NCBI GenBank assembly: GCA_964612565.1
Contig: CAZTDP010000005.1
Location: forward strand, 1 to 62,260
Direction: 5' to 3'
Length of the DNA: 62,260 nt
From: CAZTDP01 sp964612565
GTDB taxonomy: Bacteria; Patescibacteriota; WWE3; UBA101185; UBA10185
Both the position numbers and the translations under genes were made by a program. Shown here one piece after another: positions 38,109 through 46,281 of the stretch (position 1 is the first letter of the stretch; every line of letters starts with the position of its first letter). The notes below the pieces were generated by a model, which saw only the letters and a program-made list of their open reading frames with translations, was not told the origin of the DNA and searched no databases.

Positions 38109-41100
38109 ATGGAAAACACCTCTCTAACACACATTTTAGTTCGGGGAGCCCGACAACATAATTTAAAAAACATCGACGTTGATATTCCTAAAAACAAGAT
38201 GGTAGTCTTAACCGGAGTGTCCGGATCGGGAAAATCATCGTTGGCTATGGACACTGTTTACGCTGAAGGTCAAAGAAGATATGTAGAAAGCCTTTCATCT
38301 TACGCCAGGCAGTTTTTAGGTGTTATGGATAAGCCCGATGTTGATAAAATCGACGGTCTCTCGCCGGCAATTGCTATTGATCAAAAAACTACTTCTAAAA
38401 ATCCAAGATCTACCGTAGGAACTATTACCGAAATATACGATTTTATTCGTTTACTTTACGCAAGAATAGGCCACCCTCACTGTCCAAATTGCGGCCGAGA
38501 AATTCAAAGACAAAGCTCGCAGGAAATCGTTCAGACAATTATTAACGACGCTTCAATGCATAAAGATTTTGCTTCTGAAAAAGGAGTTAGACTAATAATC
38601 TTTTCTCCAATTATTAAGGAAAAAAAAGGCGAGTACAGTGCGTTGTTTAATAATTTAAAAAAGCAAGGAATTTTAAGGGCGCGCGTGGACGGCGACGTCA
38701 AAAATTTAAACGAACATTTTGAACTTATTAAAACAAACAGACATACGATCGATGCTTTAATTTCGAGACACGTAATAAATAGAAAAAAAATGAAAAACCC
38801 TGCTGACGAAAAAAATATATTTAATGCTATTTTTGAATCTGTAGAAACAGCTCTACGACTTAGCAGCGGTACCGCGATAGCCAGTATAGTTGAAGACAAA
38901 ACCTTTGATTTTCCGGAAATGCCTAAATTGTTTACAGACAAAATGTTCTCAGAAAATTTTGCTTGTCCTGTTTGTGGCATATCACTGCCTGAAATTGAAC
39001 CCAGAACATTTTCATTTAACGCGCCTCAAGGTGCTTGTCCCGCGTGTGATGGTTTAGGCACACAGCTCCATGTAAATGAAGACGCCGTCATAAATCCCAG
39101 ATTATCTGTTTCCGAAGGCGGTGTTTTGCCATGGCAAAAACTTTTTGAACATCAGACTTGGACCCAGAATGTAGTTAAAAAAGTTGCTGAAGAATACGAT
39201 TTTTCCTTGGACGAACCGATTGGTCATTTGAGTAAAAAGGCAAAAGATATCATCCTATTCGGAGCTCCGGAGGGAAAGAAATTTAAAGTAACATATCACG
39301 CTCAAAATGGCAGGGAACATTCGTATGAAGCTTCTTTTGAAGGTGTAATTCCTAATTTGATTAGAAGACATAAAGAAACCGAATCGGATTATATTCGAAG
39401 TGAAATAGAAAAATTTATGATCTACGAAGAATGTCCTGTATGCAAAGGTTCGAGGTTAAAAAAAGAAGCGCTATCAGTTGTTCTTGATCATAAAAACGTC
39501 GCAGAAATTTCTAACCAATCTATTTCGGAAGATGTTGAGTGGTTTAAGAATCTTAGTTCACTTTTAAATACGCGCGAAAGTACAATTGCAGTAAATATCT
39601 TAAAAGAAATTAATTATCGACTTAACTTTTTGCTTGATGTGGGTTTGAGCTATTTAACTTTAGCCCGATCTTCGGCTCAGTTGTCGGGTGGTGAAGCCCA
39701 AAGAATTAGGCTTGCATCTCAAATTGGGTCGGGTCTCTCAGGAGTCTTGTATGTTTTGGACGAACCTTCAATTGGGTTACATCAACGGGATCAGGAAAAG
39801 TTAATAAGGACTCTACATCATTTAAGAGATTTAGGTAATACGGTTTTAGTTGTAGAACATGATTCCGAAACAATGTTAAAAAGCGATTATATCTTTGATT
39901 TTGGCCCAGGTGCCGGCGAAAACGGAGGAAAAGTAATAGCCGAGGGTACTCCTTCTGAAATCTTAAAAAATCCTAACTCTATAACAGGAAAATATTTGAG
40001 CGGGCAGCTTGTGGTTGGAAAAAACCTAAAAAATATTCAAGCTTCCATGGAGGAGTTTTTAGATCAGGAAAATAATAAAAAAGCTAAAAAGACGGTTGAG
40101 GGTAAGGCTCTAATATTACGCGGAGCTAAAGGAAGAAACTTAAAAAATATCGATTTATCAATTCCTCTTGGAAAGTTCGTGTGCGTTACCGGAGTTTCGG
40201 GTTCGGGAAAATCCACATTAATTATGGATACTTTATATCAAGCGCTTCGTCAAAGTTTTGGAATGAAAATAGATCAAAAACCCGAAGAATTTAAAGATAT
40301 TCAAGGAGTTGAAAATATTACGAATATTATTGCTATAGATCAAAGTCCAATTGGAAGAACACCAAAGTCCAACCCGGCTACTTACACAAAAGTGTTTGAC
40401 CACATTAGAGACCTTTTTTCTCAAACTCAGGAAGCTAAAATTCGAGGTTACGGTCCCGGCAGGTTTAGTTTCAACGTTAAAGGTGGCCGTTGCGAGGCTT
40501 GCGGCGGTGAAGGCCAAATAAGGATAGAGATGCAGTTTATGCCCGATGTGTATGTAAACTGCGAAGTATGCCAAGGGAAAAGATATAACCGCGAGGCTTT
40601 AGAAATAATGTATAAAGGTAAAAATATTGCAGACATTTTAGATATGACCGTTTCAGAGGCATTGCCGTTTTTTGAAAATATTCCTCAGATCAGACACAAA
40701 GTTCAAACCTTGTTCGATGTCGGACTGGGATACATAAAATTAGGACAACCGGCACCTACATTGTCGGGCGGCGAAGCTCAACGTGTTAAGTTGGGGCTTG
40801 AACTTTCAAAACGTGCAACCGGAAGCACTCTTTATATTTTGGACGAACCTACAACCGGACTGCATTTTGCCGATCTCGAAAATTTAATATCAATATTTAA
40901 ACGTTTAACCTCTCGTGGAAATACCGTTGTAGTTATTGAACATAATTTAGATGTAATTTCTAACAGCGATTATGTAGTGGATCTTGGACCTGACGGTGGG
41001 GATGCCGGCGGGAAAATTCTTTTTACAGGAACTCTCAAAGAGTTAATTAAAGACAAAAATTCGTATACAGCCGAGGCACTGCGCGATCAACAAAAAGCCA

Positions 41101-41114
41101 TTAAAAATTCTTAA
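38109..41114 (+). CDS. uvrA: excinuclease ABC subunit A
   Basis: A 1001-residue UvrA, about 60 residues longer than typical. It has two ABC ATPase halves: Walker A G-V-S-G-S-G-K-S at 36-43 and again near 695-702; signature L-S-G-G-E-A-Q-R in both halves; D-E-P switch regions. Zinc-binding cysteines are present (C-P-N-C-G; C-P-V-C-G...C-P-A-C-D; C-E-A-C-G...C-E-V-C-Q). UvrA dimers find helix-distorting damage and load UvrB. It has its own promoter and overlaps the convergent transglutaminase-like gene by 14 bases. Confidence 0.97.
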   Translation: MENTSLTHILVRGARQHNLKNIDVDIPKNKMVVLTGVSGSGKSSLAMDTVYAEGQRRYVESLSSYARQFLGVMDKPDVDKIDGLSPAIAIDQKTTSKNPRSTVGTITEIYDFIRLLYARIGHPHCPNCGREIQRQSSQEIVQTIINDASMHKDFASEKGVRLIIFSPIIKEKKGEYSALFNNLKKQGILRARVDGDVKNLNEHFELIKTNRHTIDALISRHVINRKKMKNPADEKNIFNAIFESVETALRLSSGTAIASIVEDKTFDFPEMPKLFTDKMFSENFACPVCGISLPEIEPRTFSFNAPQGACPACDGLGTQLHVNEDAVINPRLSVSEGGVLPWQKLFEHQTWTQNVVKKVAEEYDFSLDEPIGHLSKKAKDIILFGAPEGKKFKVTYHAQNGREHSYEASFEGVIPNLIRRHKETESDYIRSEIEKFMIYEECPVCKGSRLKKEALSVVLDHKNVAEISNQSISEDVEWFKNLSSLLNTRESTIAVNILKEINYRLNFLLDVGLSYLTLARSSAQLSGGEAQRIRLASQIGSGLSGVLYVLDEPSIGLHQRDQEKLIRTLHHLRDLGNTVLVVEHDSETMLKSDYIFDFGPGAGENGGKVIAEGTPSEILKNPNSITGKYLSGQLVVGKNLKNIQASMEEFLDQENNKKAKKTVEGKALILRGAKGRNLKNIDLSIPLGKFVCVTGVSGSGKSTLIMDTLYQALRQSFGMKIDQKPEEFKDIQGVENITNIIAIDQSPIGRTPKSNPATYTKVFDHIRDLFSQTQEAKIRGYGPGRFSFNVKGGRCEACGGEGQIRIEMQFMPDVYVNCEVCQGKRYNREALEIMYKGKNIADILDMTVSEALPFFENIPQIRHKVQTLFDVGLGYIKLGQPAPTLSGGEAQRVKLGLELSKRATGSTLYILDEPTTGLHFADLENLISIFKRLTSRGNTVVVIEHNLDVISNSDYVVDLGPDGGDAGGKILFTGTLKELIKDKNSYTAEALRDQQKAIKNS

Positions 41115-42825
41115 CGTAGTGAGTACCTTTAAAGTCGTCAAAAGAAAGTGAGTTGGTTTCTTTTGAAAGATAAATATACGTTTTTTGACCGGGCGGCAAA
41201 ACCTTTCCTTGCAGATTGTAAATAAAATATCCGCTTTTGTTTAAAACAGAATATTTGTTGTTACCTTGAAGAAGTTGAATGGGGTTAAAATTAAATACTT
41301 TTTTAACCTCAATATCAGGATTAAAAGTTTCATCGGCTCCGGTTTGAGAAAAATCTACATCTACAAGTTTTTCGCTATCCGAAAATCTATAAGCACCAGC
41401 AGGGTAGGGAAATTCGGAATTTTCACCTTTGACAACAAACGCAAAATGATTGGTGTCTAATTTTGTAAAGTAATCGACGCCCGAGGTTGCGCCCCACGTC
41501 GGGTCTATTTGAACCCAGCCAAAAACCGGATCGTAATATTCGGCCCAAGAATGAAGTAAATCACCGCCCTTTAGGCTTATAGACACAGGTTTTTCAGCGC
41601 TATCGCTGGTAAAGGCGTATCCGTTTATCTCTTTTGCAGGAATTCCCATGGCGCGCGCCGTTGCTACAAATAAGTCAGTAAACTCCATGCAAGTCCACGA
41701 ACCTTTTTGTGTGTAAGCCGCCAAGGCCCCGTATCTTTCAACCGAATCTTTATCTAATGCGTCAAAATCGTAAGTTAAATTTTTAGTAATGTAGTTATAA
41801 ACATTTTTGGCGTTTTGAGTTACGTTTTGATTTTTGTCGAACAGAGTTTCGGCAAGTTCTTTAATTTGGTCCGAGCCTGCTTCCCAGTATTTTTGAGGTT
41901 TTGTAAATTCGCTTATCAAGGTAGAAGGAATGCTACTCATCTCGCCGCCAAAATCAGGGTTAATCTGGCGGCTTAGTATTTTTGCCGAACCCTTAACTGT
42001 TATTTCTTTTTTACTTTTTGGTCCGAGCCAAAAAAGTGCTATTGAGTTTCCGTCTTTATCTACTTTTATTCTTCTAGGAGCCGGGGTAATTGTGTCGTAA
42101 TAAACCTGTTGAATATTTTGAATATCCGGTGGCAGCGCAACTTCAAAGATAGATCCTATGATCCAGTTATTCTGAAGTTGATATTTTATATTAAAATTAA
42201 GCTCTTGGTATTTTCCAAAGCTTGCTGTAATACCCTTATTGTTTAAACTTTCTTTAGTAAAGTAATAAGTGTTGCTGCCGTTTTCTAGTTTTTCCACAGT
42301 GGGGCTTGGAGATACATATATCTTGGGTCCAAGTGACTCGGGAACAGAAAGCACAACATTATATAAGGTTGTTGACGCAGGAACCTGAATACCCGGAATA
42401 TACAAATTCCAAATATCACCGACTTTTGAGGCAATGCCCTTAGCCTTGTAGGATAGATTAATAGTATTTGTCCTTCCTTCCCCTATCGCATAATTTGTAA
42501 ACGGAACAGTTACTGTTGTTTCATTGTCGCCAGCAACTTTTGATGAGTCAGTGTTTTTTCCATTGGATTTGGCAGTAATATCATAAATTTCCATTTCTTT
42601 TGCCTTAAACGTGTATGAAGTTGGAATCACATCGTTTTTTAGATTTGTTATTGACGTTTGCTGAGTGACTTGTGTTACTCCATCCTGCAAAACCTCGTAT
42701 TTTATATCGTAATTTATTGTAAATTGGTCAAGGTTGTCGTCTGCGTATACTTTTAGGCCGTTTTGTAAAAAGATGCCCACTAATAAAAATATTGAAACAA
42801 CGGCTTTTTTTAAATAACCTGGCAT
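41101..42825 (-). CDS. secreted transglutaminase-like (cysteine protease fold) protein
   Basis: A 574-residue exported protein. A signal peptide covers about residues 1-28 (basic start, hydrophobic core, ...K-V-Y-A then D-D). Residues about 30-330 are strand-rich repeats with many Asn/Thr/Ser. The transglutaminase-like core has Cys in W-T-C-M-E-F near residue 380, His in L-L-H-S-W-A-E near 424 and Asp in Q-I-D-P-T-W-G near 441, a complete triad. Such proteins may act as peptidases or cross-linkers at the cell surface; the substrate is unknown. TAGCAT lies exactly six bases before the ATG and overlaps the -10 box of divergent uvrC. Confidence 0.85.
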   Translation of the reverse strand: MPGYLKKAVVSIFLLVGIFLQNGLKVYADDNLDQFTINYDIKYEVLQDGVTQVTQQTSITNLKNDVIPTSYTFKAKEMEIYDITAKSNGKNTDSSKVAGDNETTVTVPFTNYAIGEGRTNTINLSYKAKGIASKVGDIWNLYIPGIQVPASTTLYNVVLSVPESLGPKIYVSPSPTVEKLENGSNTYYFTKESLNNKGITASFGKYQELNFNIKYQLQNNWIIGSIFEVALPPDIQNIQQVYYDTITPAPRRIKVDKDGNSIALFWLGPKSKKEITVKGSAKILSRQINPDFGGEMSSIPSTLISEFTKPQKYWEAGSDQIKELAETLFDKNQNVTQNAKNVYNYITKNLTYDFDALDKDSVERYGALAAYTQKGSWTCMEFTDLFVATARAMGIPAKEINGYAFTSDSAEKPVSISLKGGDLLHSWAEYYDPVFGWVQIDPTWGATSGVDYFTKLDTNHFAFVVKGENSEFPYPAGAYRFSDSEKLVDVDFSQTGADETFNPDIEVKKVFNFNPIQLLQGNNKYSVLNKSGYFIYNLQGKVLPPGQKTYIYLSKETNSLSFDDFKGTHYVKNF

Positions 42826-42831
42826 GCGTAA

Positions 42832-42841
42832 ATGCTACAAT
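42832..42841. promoter_or_regulatory. overlapping divergent -10 boxes (transglutaminase / uvrC)
   Basis: TACAAT on the plus strand (42836-42841) lies 6 bases before the GTG of uvrC at 42848. TAGCAT on the minus strand (42837-42832) lies 6 bases before the ATG at 42825. The boxes share two base pairs, so only one polymerase can bind at a time. Confidence 0.55.
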
Positions 42842-42847
42842 AACTTT

Positions 42848-44260
42848 GTGAATTCCTCAAATGACAAAGAAAAAAACAGTGTTGAGGCACCCTCCTCTTT
42901 AACAGCGGAAGTGCGCAATTTACCTTCCACACCGGGAGTTTATATTTATAGGGACTCGGCGGGGGAAATTCTTTATGTCGGCAAGGCCAAAAATTTAAAA
43001 AGCCGGGTGTCTTCATACTTTAGACTTAACTTAGACCCTCGTTCAAAAACTTATGCTTTGGTTCAAAAAATTTCGTCGTTAAAAACAATTAATGTTTCAA
43101 GCGAACTTGAGGCTTTGCTTTTAGAAGCCGAACTTATTAAAAAGTACCTCCCGCCTTACAACATAGTATTAAAAGACGATAAATCCTACATATACATTGG
43201 AATTAAAAACGAAAAAGTTATGATCGGTGATAAAAAAGTTTCACTTCCGGTTGTCCAAACTTTACGAAAACCCGACCTTTTGAAAATAAAAACATATTTT
43301 GGACCGTTTCCGGACGGAACAACTGTTAAACAACTTGTAAGACTTTTTAGAAAGATATTTCCGTTTAGAGACTGCAGTACTTCTAAATTTAACAAATACA
43401 TGAAACTAGGCTCGCCGTGTTTGTACGGTCATATTCATTTATGCCCGGCTCCGTGTTTACAAGCGGAAGATTTGGTCAAAATACATAAACAAAATATTTT
43501 AGCGATTAAAAAAATTCTTCAAGGAAAAACCTCGGGGCTTTTGATTGGGCTTGAGAGGGAAATGAAAAAACTTGCAAACCAAAAAGATTACGAAAAAGCC
43601 GCCCAAATTAGAGATGTTTTGCAGAAGTTTAGTTATATTCGCCAAAGCTTTAGACTCCCCGGCGAATACATTGAAAATCCATATTTACTAGACGATTTAG
43701 CTTCTCAATCAACAGAATCGATAAAAGAAATGCTGCCATTTCTTTCAAAACTGCCGCAAAGAATTGAGTGCTACGACATTTCAAATATTTCGGGCAAGGA
43801 TGCGGTTGGGTCGATGGTGGTTGCAATAAATGGAAAAATAAACCGCTCGGAGTACAAGCGCTTTAAGGTTAAATTTAAAAATACACCTGATGATTTTGAC
43901 ATGATGTTTGAGGTTTTAAGCAGACGTCTTTCTCACGAAACAGGAAAAGGAAAAAGATCATGGGGAGTTCCCGATTTAATAATTTTGGATGGCGGCAAAG
44001 GCCAGGTTAGTGCCGGCTATAGAGCTTTAGATGATGCAGGACTTAATATTCCGTTAGTCGGACTTGCAAAAAAGTTTGAAACGATTGTTCATTTTGACGG
44101 CAAAGAGTTTACAGAAACCAATTTTGATAAAGATTTGCCGGGAATGAAGTTAATAATTAGTTTGCGCGACGAAAGTCACCGCTTCGCGCAAAAATACCAC
44201 CACTTGCTTAGAGATAGAGAGATTCGTAACTCCGTTAAGGAAAAACAACACTCTTTGTGA
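42848..44260 (+). CDS. uvrC: excinuclease ABC subunit C, short form
   Basis: A 470-residue UvrC counted from GTG at 42848, a start supported by TACAAT six bases upstream (an ATG at 42824 would overlap the divergent gene). The GIY-YIG nuclease domain has T-P-G-V-Y-I-Y and I-L-Y-V-G-K-A-K-N-L; the UVR motif lies near N-Q-K-D-Y-E-K-A-A-Q-I-R-D; the RNase H-like nuclease part has I-E-C-Y-D-I-S-N-I-S-G and L-I-I-L-D-G-G-K-G-Q. The usual C-terminal helix-hairpin-helix pair is missing: bacterial UvrC is normally about 600 residues. It makes both incisions in excision repair. Confidence 0.93.
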   Translation: MNSSNDKEKNSVEAPSSLTAEVRNLPSTPGVYIYRDSAGEILYVGKAKNLKSRVSSYFRLNLDPRSKTYALVQKISSLKTINVSSELEALLLEAELIKKYLPPYNIVLKDDKSYIYIGIKNEKVMIGDKKVSLPVVQTLRKPDLLKIKTYFGPFPDGTTVKQLVRLFRKIFPFRDCSTSKFNKYMKLGSPCLYGHIHLCPAPCLQAEDLVKIHKQNILAIKKILQGKTSGLLIGLEREMKKLANQKDYEKAAQIRDVLQKFSYIRQSFRLPGEYIENPYLLDDLASQSTESIKEMLPFLSKLPQRIECYDISNISGKDAVGSMVVAINGKINRSEYKRFKVKFKNTPDDFDMMFEVLSRRLSHETGKGKRSWGVPDLIILDGGKGQVSAGYRALDDAGLNIPLVGLAKKFETIVHFDGKEFTETNFDKDLPGMKLIISLRDESHRFAQKYHHLLRDREIRNSVKEKQHSL

Positions 44261-44302
44261 AAAGCTATCGACCCGTCCTTGTTACATAAAGGGGTTACGT
44301 TA

Positions 44303-44308
44303 TATCAT
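44303..44308 (+). promoter_or_regulatory. -10 box of a leaderless promoter (TATCAT N6 ATG)
   Basis: TATCAT ends exactly 6 bases before the ATG at 44315, and favours this start over an in-frame one at 44279. Confidence 0.55.
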
Positions 44309-44314
44309 TTAAAC

Positions 44315-44728
44315 ATGAAACTGCTCATCAAGAACTTTATCTTTATTATGATCTCTGTAGGATCTGCCAACTTTGTTTTGCATTGCATGGATTTTGGAAA
44401 AAATTCTACCAAGACTTTTTTAATAATTTCGCTGGCGTTGAGCCTTTTATACTTAATTTCAAAACCGGTTTTGGCTGCGGTTTCACTTCCTTCGCGTGGG
44501 TTGGGGTTTATTTTTATTGAAACGATTTTGTCAGCTATAACTTTGTATGTACTCACTGTGTTGCTACCTGACTTTCTGATTTTACCTACAACCTTATCGG
44601 GTTTGATTATTTTTGGCTTTGTGCTACCATCAAAAAGCCTCAGCAATACCTGGGCTGTCGTGTTCTCTGCCTTAATAGTATCTGTAGTATATTCTTTCTT
44701 TGACTGGCTCACTTCGGGAAAAAGATGA
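44315..44728 (+). CDS. four-helix membrane protein, phage-holin-IV-like family
   Basis: A 137-residue protein with four hydrophobic segments (about residues 5-22, 28-50, 60-82 and 105-130) and short loops, resembling the mycobacterial-type four-helix holin superfamily (PF04020) common as a chromosomal gene. Despite the name there are no phage genes nearby. It lies 1 base before the secG start and probably heads the secG-murA-mraY-ftsW unit. Function unknown; family call moderate. Confidence 0.6.
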   Translation: MKLLIKNFIFIMISVGSANFVLHCMDFGKNSTKTFLIISLALSLLYLISKPVLAAVSLPSRGLGFIFIETILSAITLYVLTVLLPDFLILPTTLSGLIIFGFVLPSKSLSNTWAVVFSALIVSVVYSFFDWLTSGKR

Positions 44729-44729
44729 T

Positions 44730-44948
44730 ATGTTGCTAATTTTAAAGACAGTACAAATATTTATAGCCGTTTTATTGGTATTTTTGGTTCTAATCCAGAC
44801 AAAAAACTCTGGCTTATCTTCAGGGCTAAAAAACTCCTTTACAGCCTATAGGTCGTTAAGAGGGGCTGAAAAAATAATTTTTATATTAACTGTGGCCTTG
44901 GGTATTGGTATTGTAGTTAATTCTTTGCTAATAATTAAATTCTCATAA
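44730..44948 (+). CDS. secG: preprotein translocase subunit SecG
   Basis: A 72-residue protein with two membrane helices (about 3-23 and 48-70) joined by the conserved polar loop L-I-Q-T-K-N-S-G-L-S-S, which matches SecG. SecG supports SecYEG-mediated export. The ATG at 44730 is one base after the upstream stop, and murA begins 1 base after its own stop, so it is embedded in the wall-synthesis unit. Confidence 0.82.
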   Translation: MLLILKTVQIFIAVLLVFLVLIQTKNSGLSSGLKNSFTAYRSLRGAEKIIFILTVALGIGIVVNSLLIIKFS

Positions 44949-44949
44949 T

Positions 44950-46281
44950 ATGAGTGTTGTTTCAATAGAAGGCGGCAAACCTTTACTAGGAAGCGTGACT
45001 GTTTCAGGCGCAAGAAACTCCGTTTTAAAACTTATACCTGCCGCAATGTTTTCCAATGAGGATGTTATTTTACAAAATGTTCCAAAAATTAACGCCGTTG
45101 AAGATGCTATAACTGTTGTTAGAAGTCTTGGCGGAAAAGCCGAATGGGCAGGTTCGGGTCGTTTAATTTTAAACGCATCGGGAATTGATACGTTTGAAAT
45201 TCCAAAAGAAATAGGTTCAAGATATAGAACTTCACTTTTAATGGCCGGTCCCTTGCTATATAGGTTCGGCAAGGCAGTTATTCCTTCGTATAGGCCGGTA
45301 AACACAAAACCCGGACCTATAAACAGAATATTGGATGCGTGGAGAGCGCTGGGTGTTGATATTACTGAAAGCAGTGAATCAATATACTTGGACGGATCGA
45401 ACATGCATTCAAACTCGGTAAATTTTAAGCTTCCCAGTCATTTAGCAACGGACGCAACTTTGTTATGCTCGGTTTTTTTGCCGGGTGAGACAGTTATTAA
45501 TAATGCAAGTGAAGAAGTTGAGGTTGATGACCTGATAGATCTTTTAAACAAAATTGGAGCTCGTGTTGTTCGTACCGAACCAAAGATAATTAAGGTAACC
45601 GGATCTAATATTTTTAGAGGAACTGTTAAAGACGTTCAGCCCGATAAAATAGAAGCGGCTATTTTTGCAATTGCCGCTGTACTAACCAAGGGAAATTTAT
45701 TAATAAAAAACGTTGATCGAAATTCTTTAATCCCACTAGTTAATTTTTTAAATAAAGTAGGTGTCAGATTTGAATTTGAACAAGATGCGTTAAAGGTTTG
45801 GCGTCACGAAGAAGAACTTAGCGCCGTAAATTTAGTTGTTTCTCCGACACCGGGTTTTATTCCCGACTGGCAGTCAATAGCGACGCTTTTATTAACTCAG
45901 TGTAGCGGCGAAAGTTTGATCCATGATACCGTCTATACCGATAGATTCGATTATATTAAGGATTTGAATCGAATGGGTGCTAAAATTGAATTAGTAAAGC
46001 CCGGGAGTGTTGGCTTGGGTTCGGTAGTAAGTGACGACACCTACGATGTTGAGGCAAATGGCGAGCCTTACAGTGTTGCGAGGGTGCTGGGTCCTACCAA
46101 AATTCACGCTGAAAAACTTGATATTTCAAGTTTTAAATTTGGGGCTGTTCAGGTCTTGGCCGCACTCACCGCAGAGGGAAAGAGTGAGGTTAGCGGTATA
46201 GAGCACGTAGAAGCATACGTAGAGGGTTTTACGTCTAAGTTGCTAAGTTTGGGAGCAAAAATATGGAATCAATGGGAATAA
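44950..46281 (+). CDS. murA: UDP-N-acetylglucosamine 1-carboxyvinyltransferase-like protein (divergent MurA)
   Basis: A 443-residue protein with the EPSP-synthase-like double domain and MurA order: S-G-A-R-N-S-V-L near residues 19-26, R-Y-R-T-S near 90, T-P-G-F-I-P-D-W-Q with the catalytic Asp near 303, and T-D-R-F-D-Y. Several normally invariant residues differ: Lys22 of the K-N pair is Arg, the P-G-G-C loop with the fosfomycin-target Cys is P-S-Y-R, and the late D-L-R-A-G motif is S-F-K-F-G. MurA starts peptidoglycan precursor synthesis; position before mraY supports that role, but activity of this variant is unproven. Confidence 0.85.
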   Translation: MSVVSIEGGKPLLGSVTVSGARNSVLKLIPAAMFSNEDVILQNVPKINAVEDAITVVRSLGGKAEWAGSGRLILNASGIDTFEIPKEIGSRYRTSLLMAGPLLYRFGKAVIPSYRPVNTKPGPINRILDAWRALGVDITESSESIYLDGSNMHSNSVNFKLPSHLATDATLLCSVFLPGETVINNASEEVEVDDLIDLLNKIGARVVRTEPKIIKVTGSNIFRGTVKDVQPDKIEAAIFAIAAVLTKGNLLIKNVDRNSLIPLVNFLNKVGVRFEFEQDALKVWRHEEELSAVNLVVSPTPGFIPDWQSIATLLLTQCSGESLIHDTVYTDRFDYIKDLNRMGAKIELVKPGSVGLGSVVSDDTYDVEANGEPYSVARVLGPTKIHAEKLDISSFKFGAVQVLAALTAEGKSEVSGIEHVEAYVEGFTSKLLSLGAKIWNQWE

